Shown: positions 34,594 through 43,953, counted from the stretch's first letter. The stretch: 64,000 nt of DNA from Psychrosphaera saromensis (GCF_002954545.1 NZ_MSCH01000003.1:558001-622000), one strand, 5' to 3'. Notes: generated from the letters alone by a model not told the origin. Made by a program: numbers and translations.

Positions 34594-35309
34594 TAGTTAA
34601 TACCTTGAGAATTGAGTTTATAACCAACGCCCCAAACCGTTTGAATTATATTGGCTTGGGCAGGGTTTTGTTCTAATTTGGCACGCAAGCGATTGATATG
34701 AGAATTCACTGTATGTTCGTAACCACTGTGGTGATAACCCCATACGTTTTCCAATAACTGAGCACGGCTGAATACTTGGTCTGGGTGTTTGGCAAAATGC
34801 TTTAATAAGTCAAATTCAGTCGCGGTGAGATCCAATGTCTGGTCGGATAATTTAGCGCTGTGTTGTTGCTGATTGATGATCAATTTGCCAACAATCAATA
34901 AATCATCTTGAGGCATGACCGCAGACGGTCTTTGTTGCAGTAAGTTAGCTCTTCTTAACTGCACCCGAACTCTAGCTTGGAGTTCACGAACACTAAAAGG
35001 CTTGGTCATGTAATCATCTGCACCTAGCTCTAAACCTAATACTTGGTCGGTTTCAGAGTTTTTTGCGGTAAGCATGATAATAGCTTGTTCTGGTTTTGCC
35101 TGTCTTACCTGTCTGCATATATCTAAGCCAGACATATTAGGCAGCATAACGTCCAGTAGTAACAAGCTATAATCATTTTCCAATGCGGATTTTAGTCCCA
35201 TTTGACCATCACACTGGTGCTCAGTGTTTACGCCTAATTCATCTAAGTTAACTCGAATTAGGTCCGCGATATCTTTATCGTCTTCTACAATGAGCACAGT
35301 GTCGGTCAA
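34593..35309 (-). CDS. OmpR/PhoB-type response regulator
   Basis: 238 residues. Receiver with acidic pair VEDDKD near 9, phospho-Asp in LLLDVMLPN near 56, Lys in DDYMTKPFS near 105. C-terminal winged helix (ATEFDLLKHFAKHPDQVFSR; VWGVGYKL). Five bp after the spondin lipoprotein gene, one-base overlap with the kinase gene. Confidence 0.94.
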   Translation of the reverse strand: MTDTVLIVEDDKDIADLIRVNLDELGVNTEHQCDGQMGLKSALENDYSLLLLDVMLPNMSGLDICRQVRQAKPEQAIIMLTAKNSETDQVLGLELGADDYMTKPFSVRELQARVRVQLRRANLLQQRPSAVMPQDDLLIVGKLIINQQQHSAKLSDQTLDLTATEFDLLKHFAKHPDQVFSRAQLLENVWGYHHSGYEHTVNSHINRLRAKLEQNPAQANIIQTVWGVGYKLNSQGIN

Positions 35310-35314
35310 AAGTT

Positions 35315-36034
35315 TTACTCCATTCGTGTAATCACTACATAAGTTGCTGGATTATCAAATTTATGGGCTTGGGTTAACACAGAAGTAGCTAAACCATCAT
35401 CCATTGATACAACACCAGAGTGCATACCAACAAAATCAACATCGTCTCTTTCAGCTTCAAATCCGGTACCACCATCAGCAGGACCAGGAATGGTTCCTTG
35501 TGCTTCACTGTTACCTTCTGTGCCAGCATCGTAAACCGATGTATAGGTAGACCAAGTGTCTCCAACAGACAATCCAGATAAATCTATATTACTAAGACCC
35601 GTAAAACCGTCATTTGTATTCACCAACATAGTGGCTAATGACAACATAGAGTCAGTTTGCTCTTCAATAGTCACAGTTAACGTCTCTGTAGCGCCCGAAC
35701 CTAAAGGTGCTGAGCCACTTACACTGGCGTTAACTATTTCTAGTGCTAATAACTCTGAGTTATCACCACCTTCCGCCATTGTTTCAAGTGCCGTTGATGC
35801 CGACTCGCCAATGGTCCACAAAGAACCCGTGTCATGTAAAATAACAGCAACAGGTGATAATGGTTGTGCATTAGTAAGGTTAGTAATAGTTACTTCATAA
35901 CTTACATTGACCGGAGTCACTACCTCAGGTGCTATAACTTCTTCATCTTTATCGTTGTCACTATCACAACCCGCAAGAATAAGTGAAGACATAATTGCCA
36001 GTGCTGGAATATATTTTGATTTAAAGTTTTTCAT
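35315..36034 (-). CDS. Spondin-domain lipoprotein
   Basis: 239 residues. A lipobox (LILAGC at 18-23) makes it a lipoprotein. The body fits the spondin_N-type fold (VTITNLTNAQPLSPVAVILH, MAEGGDNSELL) as in the next gene, with which it is clearly paralogous. It ends YVVITRME. Nine bp after its paralogue, and 5 bp before the response regulator, so it is in one operon with a two-component system. The role of bacterial spondin domains is poorly known. Confidence 0.82.
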   Translation of the reverse strand: MKNFKSKYIPALAIMSSLILAGCDSDNDKDEEVIAPEVVTPVNVSYEVTITNLTNAQPLSPVAVILHDTGSLWTIGESASTALETMAEGGDNSELLALEIVNASVSGSAPLGSGATETLTVTIEEQTDSMLSLATMLVNTNDGFTGLSNIDLSGLSVGDTWSTYTSVYDAGTEGNSEAQGTIPGPADGGTGFEAERDDVDFVGMHSGVVSMDDGLATSVLTQAHKFDNPATYVVITRME

Positions 36035-36043
36035 ATTGCCCCC

Positions 36044-36766
36044 TTACTTAACGGTAACGGTAAACATAGCAACAGGGTTTAACCAACGATGAACTGTGCT
36101 GTCTAAATCACTATCGCCACCTGCCACATCCGTATCGCCAATAACACCACGATGTACATGCACCATAGTATTATCTTCAACATCAGTAACACCTAAAGCG
36201 CCCGTACCATTTGCAGCACCGGGATCAGCTGGAATTCCTGCAACACCAGGTGCGCCGCCGCCATTTAAAATTTCGTCATTAGCTTCTGTGCCAGCATCAT
36301 AACCATTAAGGTAAACTGTATAAGTACCGGCTTCTGTTGGGATCATCCAGCTGTCTAGGCCAACAAAACCGTCGTTAGTTGGAAGCAACATTGAACCAAC
36401 CGATAAATACATATTGGTATCAGCGGTAGAAAGCGAACCTTCTGCCGACGCGCCAGGTGCTAGTAAGCCTGCTGCTGGGTTTTCTAATACATCAGCACTT
36501 GCTGCCGTTAATGCAGTTGATAGTCCAGAAATGTCGCCACCTTCAGCCATCATTTGTAATTCGTCAGAGGCTGCGGTACCAAGTGTATAAATGCTAGCGT
36601 CACTTGTGTGAGCAGCAATAATGACAGGAGTGAAATAAATACCTTGTGTAAGGTTAGTGATTTTAACGTCTATTTCAGCAGCAAAGGCAGATTGACTAAG
36701 TAAAGCGCCACCTAAAATGGCTAGTGTTGTTGCAGTTTTTCTCATTGTTTTAGTTTTTGTGATCAT
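36044..36766 (-). CDS. Secreted spondin-domain protein
   Basis: 240 residues. A Sec signal peptide (about 1-29, ending S-A-F-A) then the spondin_N pattern (VKITNLTQGIYFTPVIIAAH; MAEGGDISGL; LDSTVHRWLNPVAMFTVTVK). No Cys, so soluble periplasmic or exported. First gene of the operon; 380 bp of non-coding DNA precedes it. Confidence 0.82.
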   Translation of the reverse strand: MITKTKTMRKTATTLAILGGALLSQSAFAAEIDVKITNLTQGIYFTPVIIAAHTSDASIYTLGTAASDELQMMAEGGDISGLSTALTAASADVLENPAAGLLAPGASAEGSLSTADTNMYLSVGSMLLPTNDGFVGLDSWMIPTEAGTYTVYLNGYDAGTEANDEILNGGGAPGVAGIPADPGAANGTGALGVTDVEDNTMVHVHRGVIGDTDVAGGDSDLDSTVHRWLNPVAMFTVTVK

Positions 36767-37146
36767 GTTCTTTCTCTTGTTATTAATCTGATAACAAGAA
36801 TGAACGTCAATTATCCCAAAAGTATCACAGAGGTTTCACAAAATGATAAAGAAGCCATTTCATTTGTGTAACAAGGTTTGGTTGAAATAGGAATTGGGTG
36901 AATTGGGAATTGGTTGAAAAACGTTAATCCAATTTCTATGAACTCCAGAGCTAGTAACAAGTAAAATAATCTGATACTAATAAGTCATCTGTGAAAGTGA
37001 GAACGTTTTGGGTAGAAAAATACCCCCAATCGCTCACTATTAATTGTTATGCTTTTCTACCGTAATTTTTTTACGGCAAGTCTGTATTGGTATGCTAGAA
37101 TGCTTTTGTGGCCTAATAAAGTGTTATGTAAGAGAGGATAATAGAA
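36767..37146. other. Intergenic region between the divergent spondin operon and AAA ATPase genes
   Basis: AT-rich, no open frame. A short hairpin CCGTAA-TTTTT-TTACGG (37060-37076) lies 70 bp before the AAA gene but has no T run, so it is not a normal terminator. Both divergent promoters must be here; none is clear. Confidence 0.4.
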
Positions 37147-38268
37147 ATGTTGCAAGATTTCTCTGTAAGAGGGTTCAGAAACTTTAAGGATTGGTATAAT
37201 TTTAGTCTTAGAACTAAAAAAAGCTATGAATTTAATTGTAAATCCATTGTAAATGGACTCGTAAACGATGCTGTAATTTATGGTCAGAATGGTTGTGGCA
37301 AGTCTAATTTAGGCTTAGCAATGTTAGATATAACATGTCATATTAACGATATTCCTATCATGCAATCACTTACAAAAAACTATTTAAATGGTTACATTGA
37401 CGAAGAAGGTTTTGCTGAATTTAATTATAAATTTCAATTTGGAACAGATATTGTTGAGTATTTATATGGGAAATCTTCAGCTACAAATACTATTTATGAA
37501 AGATTAACCATTAATAAAGATGTTATTGTTGAAATTGACCGAAGAAAATCTAATAAACTTAATGTAAGGCTCTCTGGAACAGAAACTCTAAATCGAGACC
37601 TATCTTCCTCGACTATATCCGCAATTAAATACATAAAATCTAATTCAGTTTTAGATTTGTCTGATAAAAACTCAATAACATTTAATAAGTTTACTGAATT
37701 TGTTTCTGGGATGGTTTTCTTTAGGACATTGACTCAAAATGCAGATTATTATGGGCAACAACTTGATACAAGTAGATTATCAAAAGAAATAATAGATGCT
37801 GGAAAGTTAAGTGATTTTGAGATTTTTCTAAATGAAGCGGGAGTTGAGTGTAGTCTTGATGTTAGAGGAGAAGGAGCTGAAGAAAGAATCGTTTTTAAAT
37901 ATAATGACTCTTATGTCGATTTTGGTATCGCTGCTTCTACGGGAACTATGTCACTCGGAATATTCTATTTTTGGTGGCTTAAACTAGATAGCAATAAACT
38001 TTCGTTTGCATATATCGATGAATTTGATGCTTATTATCATTATTCACTTTCGAAGTTAGTAGTAAAAAAATTAATTAATGTTAATTGCCAAACATTATTG
38101 ACTACACACAATTTAAGTATAATGACAAATGACCTTCTTAGACCAGATTGTTATTTTATTTTAGGTGATAAGCAATATCCATTTTATGAGCTTGTAGATA
38201 AAGATTTAAGAAAAGCTCATAACTTAGAGAAAATTTACAAAGGCTTAAAATATGAATCCAAAGAGTAA
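37147..38268 (+). CDS. AAA15/RloA-like ATPase (possible defence protein)
   Basis: 373 residues. N-terminal FSVRGFRNFKDW is the usual start of the SMC-like/AAA15 ATPase group. Walker A is GQNGCGKS (46-53), Walker B is FAYIDEFDA (about 288-295), and a switch His is in LLTTHNLSIM. There is no long coiled coil, so it is a compact single-chain ATPase. It overlaps the following TOPRIM-type gene by 17 bp. Base composition is even more AT-rich than its neighbours. ATPases of this kind paired with RloB/TOPRIM proteins occur in phage-defence loci; here that role is an inference. Confidence 0.8.
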   Translation: MLQDFSVRGFRNFKDWYNFSLRTKKSYEFNCKSIVNGLVNDAVIYGQNGCGKSNLGLAMLDITCHINDIPIMQSLTKNYLNGYIDEEGFAEFNYKFQFGTDIVEYLYGKSSATNTIYERLTINKDVIVEIDRRKSNKLNVRLSGTETLNRDLSSSTISAIKYIKSNSVLDLSDKNSITFNKFTEFVSGMVFFRTLTQNADYYGQQLDTSRLSKEIIDAGKLSDFEIFLNEAGVECSLDVRGEGAEERIVFKYNDSYVDFGIAASTGTMSLGIFYFWWLKLDSNKLSFAYIDEFDAYYHYSLSKLVVKKLINVNCQTLLTTHNLSIMTNDLLRPDCYFILGDKQYPFYELVDKDLRKAHNLEKIYKGLKYESKE

Positions 38269-38977
38269 TATTCTTTGTATATTTGAAGGTGAGAAAAGAG
38301 AAGTTCAATACTTTAAGACACTAAAAAATATATATTTTAGTGAATTAAGTATTCTCGTCTGCAGCTATGGGAATGATATTTATGAGTTATTTAAAGAGTT
38401 AAAAGAAGATGTAGATCTGGATATAATTGAGTTGCTTCGTGAATCTAAAAATGTTCCTGAAAATGAAAAAATATTAGAGGGATATGAAAGAGATGACTTT
38501 AGCCAAGTGTTTTTATTTTTTGACATAGAGTGTCAAGATGAACAGTTCAATACTGATAACCTTCTTTCATTAATAGATATTTTCAGCGAAGAAACTGACA
38601 ATGGTAAAGTATTTATTAGTTACCCTATGATAGAAGCTATACGTGATATTCCTACGTATGAAGAGTATTTGTCTCACAAAGTAACAGTTGAAAATTGCAC
38701 TGGTAAAAAATACAAATCTCTGTCCGTAAATGGGTTGCAAAAATTTAATGATCCTAGGCACAACAACAAAGCTGATTGGAATCAACTAGTAAAAATAAAT
38801 GTGGAAAAAGGGAACTATATATCTCTAGGCACCAAAGGTGAATTTACTAAAATACCAGAACAAAAAGAAATAGCTGTAAAGCAAATAATTTCTATTTCAG
38901 AGGAAAATAACATATTCGTCCTTAGCTCTTATCCACTTTTTGTTTTTCATCAAAAACCTTCATATTTTTCTTTTTAA
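38252..38977 (+). CDS. RloB-like TOPRIM-domain protein
   Basis: 241 residues. The N-terminus ILCIFEGEKREVQYFKTL matches the EGExxE...YF start of RloB-like proteins (a TOPRIM nuclease relative). A second acidic motif VFLFFDIEC (Asp91, Glu93) is where the DxD of TOPRIM stands; here the second acid is Glu. It starts inside the end of the ATPase gene, so the pair is translationally coupled. The C-terminal half has no recognised motif. Confidence 0.78.
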   Translation: MNPKSNILCIFEGEKREVQYFKTLKNIYFSELSILVCSYGNDIYELFKELKEDVDLDIIELLRESKNVPENEKILEGYERDDFSQVFLFFDIECQDEQFNTDNLLSLIDIFSEETDNGKVFISYPMIEAIRDIPTYEEYLSHKVTVENCTGKKYKSLSVNGLQKFNDPRHNNKADWNQLVKINVEKGNYISLGTKGEFTKIPEQKEIAVKQIISISEENNIFVLSSYPLFVFHQKPSYFSF

Positions 38978-38995
38978 TCCGAAACCTAACAAGCA

Positions 38996-39090
38996 CTAAC
39001 AGAAACAGACACTTAATTTCATATCCTTTCAGATTAAGCCCATAAAAAACCACCAAATGATTAAACATCACTGGTGGTTTTTAATATCAA
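38996..39090. repeat. Repeat copy A, ending in a bidirectional terminator
   Basis: CTAACAGAAACAGACACTTAATTT, then ATTAAGCCCATAAAAAA, then a hairpin CCACCA (39050-39055) with TGGTGG (39072-39077) between A and T runs. The same order of elements is found at 44371-44470. The hairpin acts as a terminator for both the RloB-like gene and the histidine kinase gene. Confidence 0.75.
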
Positions 39091-39134
39091 TTCAACAAGG
39101 TTTCACCCTTATATTTTATGCTTTGAGCACACAA

Positions 39135-40484
39135 TTAATGCGGTAAAAATACGGTGAATTTTGCACCAGATAAACGTTCGTCTTGGCCAATCTCTAAACG
39201 CCCATCATGCCAATGTAATATACGAGTGACTATGGCTAAGCCAATACCAAAGCCTTTTACTGCGCTTCTGGTTTTGTCGCCACGGATAAAAGGTTTAAGT
39301 ATATTTTCACGTTCAGATTCTGGTATTCCTGCGCCATCATCGGCAATAATAATTTCACAACCATCATCATGTTGTTTAATGGTTACTGTTACTTGTGATG
39401 TGGCATATTGCAGCGCATTTTGAATTAAGTTATTCAGTAACATTAGCAAATAACCTCTGTCTGCAAACACCTCTAATTCCGCTGTGCTAGTACTAATATC
39501 AGTGCCAATACCTGTATCAGTGCCAATATCTGTACTAGTGCCAACATCCGTAATCAGGCTGAGTGTTTTGGTATCGCTTTTTTTACTATCAAATATTTGG
39601 TTTATTAAAGGTATTAAAGAAACCTTAGATTTATCAATATTAAGCATGGCTTGGTCTAGCCGTGCGTAATTCAATAAGGTTTCCACCAACTCAATCATAG
39701 AGTCTACGTCTTTGCTGATCAGTTGTTCAAACCGCTTTCTTAGTTCTGGTTCTTCAACTTCTTGCAAGGTGTCTATACCAAAACGAATGGATGACAAAGG
39801 CGTTCTTAAGTCGTGGGAAACCGCACTGCTGAGCAGTTTGACGTCAGAAACTAAGTCATCAATACGCTGAGCCATACGGTTGAACTCAAACTCTAAGTCT
39901 CTGATGTATGATACTGATCCTAATTTAACTCGCTGCTCCAGGTTACCTTCACCAAACGCTTTTGCAGTTTTTCTGAGAATTAGTAAGCGTTTTATTAATG
40001 GGTTTAGCCATAACAGCATTAACATTAATAACGTAAAATAAAACAATCCGGTAAACAAGTATGCACTGGAACGAGGTTCGTTTACGGCATGTGAAATAGG
40101 CGCGGTAAGGACTAAACGTTGATGATGGCTGGGTAAATAAAAACTAATTTCTATGTGCTCTTTGGTTTCTAGCACTAAACGGTTTTCATCAAAGAACTGC
40201 TTTAATAATGGCTTTGGTAAAGGCATGTTATCCACCGACTGCAACGTCAGTTGGTAGTCACTAACGTTTGGCCAATTAGCTAACAATTCATCTGGTGTGT
40301 TGGAAGAGTTAATAAGCTGGCTCACATTGCCACCAAGTTGCTCCATTACGCTTACAACATCACTTTGTTTGTTGGATTTGTCGTCTATGTATTGCAAATA
40401 AATAGTGTCGAACAGCCATCCCAAACCTACAGTTGCAAATAAAATAGCGGCAAATAAAGACGCGACTAACCAGCGCATTACCAA
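39135..40484 (-). CDS. Sensor histidine kinase of the MipA-DUF3019 operon
   Basis: 449 residues. Two membrane segments (about 8-30 and 160-183) flank a small periplasmic domain. HAMP follows, then H box (SHDLRTPLSSIRF near 224), a N box (NLIQNALQYA), G1 (DDGAGI), G2 (FGIGLAIV). A Thr/Asp/Ile/Gly-rich stretch near 300-320 (TDVGTSTDIGTD) is a low-complexity insert made of short repeats. RR start codon region overlaps by 7 bp. Confidence 0.9.
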   Translation of the reverse strand: MVMRWLVASLFAAILFATVGLGWLFDTIYLQYIDDKSNKQSDVVSVMEQLGGNVSQLINSSNTPDELLANWPNVSDYQLTLQSVDNMPLPKPLLKQFFDENRLVLETKEHIEISFYLPSHHQRLVLTAPISHAVNEPRSSAYLFTGLFYFTLLMLMLLWLNPLIKRLLILRKTAKAFGEGNLEQRVKLGSVSYIRDLEFEFNRMAQRIDDLVSDVKLLSSAVSHDLRTPLSSIRFGIDTLQEVEEPELRKRFEQLISKDVDSMIELVETLLNYARLDQAMLNIDKSKVSLIPLINQIFDSKKSDTKTLSLITDVGTSTDIGTDTGIGTDISTSTAELEVFADRGYLLMLLNNLIQNALQYATSQVTVTIKQHDDGCEIIIADDGAGIPESERENILKPFIRGDKTRSAVKGFGIGLAIVTRILHWHDGRLEIGQDERLSGAKFTVFLPH

Positions 40485-41239
40485 ACATCCTTAACAAACA
40501 AATAACCTTTTCCCCAAATAGTTTTAATACGGTCTATTTGGTTATCTGAGCTTTTATCGGCTGAGCTAGTTGTTGGACTGCCATTCAGTTTTTTACGTAA
40601 CCGTGAAACTTGTAAGTCAATTGAACGGTCAAAGCCGTCGTATTCAAAACCACGTAAATCCGCTACCAATTGTTCCCGAGACACAACCTGACCTGCATTT
40701 TTAGCAATGAGCCACAACACATCAAACTCTTTGGTAGACAGGTTTATTTGCTCACCTGCCAAAGTGACTTGCCGAGTAGATGCATTAATTATTAGTTGAT
40801 TAAAGCGCAATTCACTTTCATTTGATGGGACATTTCCCTGCGGTTCTTCACTTTGATCTACTGACGTTTGATTTTGTTTATGCAGTAAAATTTTAATACG
40901 ACTTAACAAAGCGCGCGCTCGTATGGGTTTTACTAAAAAATCATCTGCACCCATTTCTAGGCCTAAGACTTCGTCGGCTTCTTCATCACGGGCGGTGATC
41001 ATAATAATGGCGTTGGTAAATTCAGGACGCACGGTTTTACAAACATCCACACCGTCCATGCCCGGTAACATACCGTCTAACAAAACCAAGTCAGGATTAA
41101 GAGACTGAATAAGAGTAACGGCTTCATCACCTCTTGCGGTTTGCGTGACTTTAAACCCGCGCATAGTAAGGTATTCTGCAATCCAATCTGACAGGGACTG
41201 TTCATCTTCTACTAATAAAATATGTTGTTGATTTTCCAT
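40478..41239 (-). CDS. OmpR-type response regulator of the MipA-DUF3019 operon
   Basis: 253 residues. Receiver: VEDEQS near 10, phospho-Asp in LVLLDGMLPGMDG, Lys in DDFLVKPIRA. C-terminal winged helix (NLSTKEFDVLWLIAKNAGQVVS; IKTIWGKGYLFV). Follows the DUF3019 gene by 109 bp and overlaps the kinase gene by 7 bp. Confidence 0.93.
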   Translation of the reverse strand: MENQQHILLVEDEQSLSDWIAEYLTMRGFKVTQTARGDEAVTLIQSLNPDLVLLDGMLPGMDGVDVCKTVRPEFTNAIIMITARDEEADEVLGLEMGADDFLVKPIRARALLSRIKILLHKQNQTSVDQSEEPQGNVPSNESELRFNQLIINASTRQVTLAGEQINLSTKEFDVLWLIAKNAGQVVSREQLVADLRGFEYDGFDRSIDLQVSRLRKKLNGSPTTSSADKSSDNQIDRIKTIWGKGYLFVKDVW

Positions 41240-41348
41240 AAGCCCTTAACGATTTAATTACTCTTGCTAATTACTCTTGCTAATTACTTTCACTAATTAC
41301 TATTACTTTCTCTATCACCGGTGACTCTTTCATACTGATAAAAGGATC

Positions 41349-41843
41349 CTAAAATAAGCGCCACCAGGTTGTCGGCTTGCCGCGTCTTTTGTGTACCCAC
41401 GCCATTTCTAGCTTACTTTGGGCTAATCGCACATTGGTTTGTTGTTTACGTAATGTATAAATAACATTTTGCTTTGACGCAACTTCCTGCTGAAAGCTGC
41501 CTCTTGAAGTATTTGACCAACACTTTAGTGCTTTTTCCTGCCCAGAACTAAACAAACAATATTCACCAATATTTGATGTTTGCCATTGCAACTCAATATC
41601 CACATAACAAGTTTGTCCCTCTGTCATTGCAACGCACTGATCTGGTGATATTGTCATTTTTGCTGAAAATTGTTGCTCTGTTTGTTTGTTATCTGCCCAT
41701 ACAGAAGGGTGAGTAAATAACAGCATTAACAATATAACGGCAATGCACCAACGCCATAACTGGACTAATTGTTGGTGCTTACTTGGCTGAACCCAAACTT
41801 GTAGATCTGGTTGTAAATTAGCTTGAACAGCGACTAAGTTCAT
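41349..41843 (-). CDS. DUF3019-family exported protein
   Basis: 164 residues from the ATG at 41843, which has AAGGTG 6 nt upstream (earlier ATGs at 41864 and 41849 are less likely). A hydrophobic segment (about 36-50) ends in SVWA, so it is exported. The family pattern is SPDQCVAMTEGQTCYVDIEL, then Cys pairs in EYCLFSSGQ and LKCWSNTS, and a C-terminal WWRLF. DUF3019 proteins are usually found with a MipA protein and a two-component system, as here. Confidence 0.88.
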   Translation of the reverse strand: MNLVAVQANLQPDLQVWVQPSKHQQLVQLWRWCIAVILLMLLFTHPSVWADNKQTEQQFSAKMTISPDQCVAMTEGQTCYVDIELQWQTSNIGEYCLFSSGQEKALKCWSNTSRGSFQQEVASKQNVIYTLRKQQTNVRLAQSKLEMAWVHKRRGKPTTWWRLF

Positions 41844-41853
41844 GTTCATCACC

Positions 41854-43080
41854 TTACAACACAAAACTTAACAATAAACCTGAGCGAGCACCTGAGTATG
41901 AATCATCGCTAGCGTCTTTATAAGTTATAGCACCTGGTAATGCGCTGTCTGACTCGCTATAGGCAAAGAATCCACCAAGCACCCAGCTTTTACTAAGAGG
42001 ATATTCAAAACCAATTTCTAGGTCCTGATTCAATCTACTTTTTCGTTCAGTAAAGTCGACCGGAGCGTCCTCATAATAACTCACTACCTGCTTTGGCTGA
42101 TACTGCACACCTAAGCTGCCGTAAAAACTCCAATTTCTAACTTGCCAATAACGGGTATACGATAACGATCCTGCAATGCCGTCATCTTCTTGATTTGAAC
42201 GACTGTATGGACTCATATTTATTTGAAGTTGAGACGAATCCCAAAATCCCGTTAAGCGTATACCGGCACGTTTTTCTTTGGTTCTAGATTTAATGCCCTG
42301 TAAATCACGAATAGCACCTGTATCACGTTCTTTGTATAAGTCTAAGCGCCAGTTATCCGTGTTGTAAAAGTTAATCCCCCAAGATTTACCAGCATATAAA
42401 CCATGAATGCGGCGTGTCGCCATGCCCGGAGACTCTATAAATAAACTCGCAATTTGGATTCGATAAGATGCATAAGTGTTTATGTCGGTAGACTCACCAG
42501 ACGCTTGGTAAATATCATCTCCGCCGCTGCTAACAAAACTAAAGGCGTAATGAAAACCATCTTGTGGATTACAAATAGAGCTAGAAAATGTCCAGCAATC
42601 TCTCTCGTCTTCTTCTTCAGCGTTGTCAAAATCAACTTCTATATTGAACCTATTTTGTTTCTTCTGAACCGGTCGCTTAATGTAGAACTCGTCTGCTTCT
42701 GTAACCGCAATACTTTCAGCTTCTGACTGCTCACTTAAATTTTCATCTTCATCTACGCTAGGCAGCAAGGTATATGACGTAAAATCTTCATTGAATTTCA
42801 CTTGCTGAAAATTATTAGGTTCAACAATTTTGAATACTTTATTCTTTTTGTCTTTTTTGTCATCTTCAGCATTTATTTTAGTATCAGGCTCAGTGGCGTC
42901 TGTTAACTCTTTTGTGGCTGAAGCTTCTCTAGCCTGTAACGATTGTTTTTTATCAGTCAGTTTTTTTTGCTCCAAAGGAGCATTTTCAACTAGAGTCTTT
43001 GCAATCACATTGGTTGCAAATAAACATGCTGCAATAACTAGTGAAGTATAAGTGTGTTTTAAATTAATGATTTTTTCCAT
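41854..43080 (-). CDS. MipA/OmpV-family outer membrane protein
   Basis: 408 residues. Signal peptide (1-27, ending V-I-A), then a Lys/Asp/Glu-rich linker (about 30-150, not part of the family), then the MipA barrel (SFYGSLGVQYQPKQVVSYYED; SKSWVLGGFFAYSESDSALP), ending LLSFVL. MipA-like barrels scaffold murein enzymes in E. coli; the operon with DUF3019 suggests an envelope or peptide stress role, inferred. The low-complexity linker is unusual for the family. Confidence 0.85.
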   Translation of the reverse strand: MEKIINLKHTYTSLVIAACLFATNVIAKTLVENAPLEQKKLTDKKQSLQAREASATKELTDATEPDTKINAEDDKKDKKNKVFKIVEPNNFQQVKFNEDFTSYTLLPSVDEDENLSEQSEAESIAVTEADEFYIKRPVQKKQNRFNIEVDFDNAEEEDERDCWTFSSSICNPQDGFHYAFSFVSSGGDDIYQASGESTDINTYASYRIQIASLFIESPGMATRRIHGLYAGKSWGINFYNTDNWRLDLYKERDTGAIRDLQGIKSRTKEKRAGIRLTGFWDSSQLQINMSPYSRSNQEDDGIAGSLSYTRYWQVRNWSFYGSLGVQYQPKQVVSYYEDAPVDFTERKSRLNQDLEIGFEYPLSKSWVLGGFFAYSESDSALPGAITYKDASDDSYSGARSGLLLSFVL

Positions 43081-43347
43081 GAGGTCACTCTCTATTTATA
43101 TTGGACTAAACGAATAAATAGATATTAATGGGGATTGATTGAAATAGTCGTATCATGATTTTTAAGAGTGTATCAAATTGTATCAGCACAATCATTAGAG
43201 CTACATAACAGAGACACCCACTCGTATTTGACCGTGATTTAAAGTCTAACTTAGTTAACTCTTCGCATTAGATGCTTTCTTGATGGTGGAGTTTTGGTTC
43301 CTTGGCGCTAAAATGTTATAACTCTAAATTTTTAGTGAGTTTATAAT

Positions 43348-43584
43348 ATGAGTAATTTAACAAAGCGCTCAACGGTTTATTTTGAGCCAAGTACCCATCA
43401 AGCTTTAAAAATTCGCGCGGCCTCTTCTGAGACTTCTATGTCAGAGTTAATAAACGATGCTGTACGATTACTCATGTACGAAGATCAAGAAGATTTAGCA
43501 GCCATTTCAGAGCGCTCAGATGAGCTGGTAGTCATTTATGAAGATTTCATCAATAGGCTGAGAGTTGATGGAAAAATAAAATAA
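43348..43584 (+). CDS. Solitary RHH-type antitoxin-like protein
   Basis: 78 residues with a ribbon-helix-helix pattern (RSTVYFEPSTHQALKIRAASS, then MSELINDAVRLLMYED). The C-terminal part (EDFINRLRVDGK) is like the toxin-binding tail of RelB/ParD antitoxins. No toxin frame follows: only 51 bp separate it from the convergent ccdB. So it is an orphan or a remnant of a lost pair. Confidence 0.72.
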   Translation: MSNLTKRSTVYFEPSTHQALKIRAASSETSMSELINDAVRLLMYEDQEDLAAISERSDELVVIYEDFINRLRVDGKIK

Positions 43585-43635
43585 ACATCCTACAAATTGA
43601 CAGTCATTTAAGATCGGTAGAAATGGTTTACTTCA

Positions 43636-43953
43636 TTATATTCCGGTGATTAAAAAATCCAGCGCTGCGATGATTTCGTTTCTGAATGTACTTAAGTCGC
43701 GTACTTCTTCTTTAAGGACTTTGGTCGGAACACTTGTCATTTGTTGAGTTAGAATGACAAAACTGCCTTCTTCTAACTGAATAACTGGGCATAAATGAGT
43801 TGGCGCTTTTGTATCAAGTAGTGCTAACGGTGTTAATGGAATAACCATTCTAGACTCAAGACCACTCAATAAGTCTGACTGCACATCAATTAAATACGGA
43901 TATGCTCTAGACGAAGATTTATCTTTATTTATATAGAGTGAAAACTGAGCCAT
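43636..43953 (-). CDS. ccdB: CcdB-family toxin with altered C-terminus
   Basis: 105 residues. The CcdB pattern is clear: YLIDVQSDLL, RMVIPLTPLALLD, MTSVPTKVL. The C-terminus reads FLITGI; in F-plasmid CcdB it is FWGI, and Trp99, Gly100 and Ile101 are needed to poison gyrase. Gly and Ile are kept but Trp is Thr. Start and stop of the pair share a base with ccdA. Confidence 0.88.
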   Translation of the reverse strand: MAQFSLYINKDKSSSRAYPYLIDVQSDLLSGLESRMVIPLTPLALLDTKAPTHLCPVIQLEEGSFVILTQQMTSVPTKVLKEEVRDLSTFRNEIIAALDFLITGI

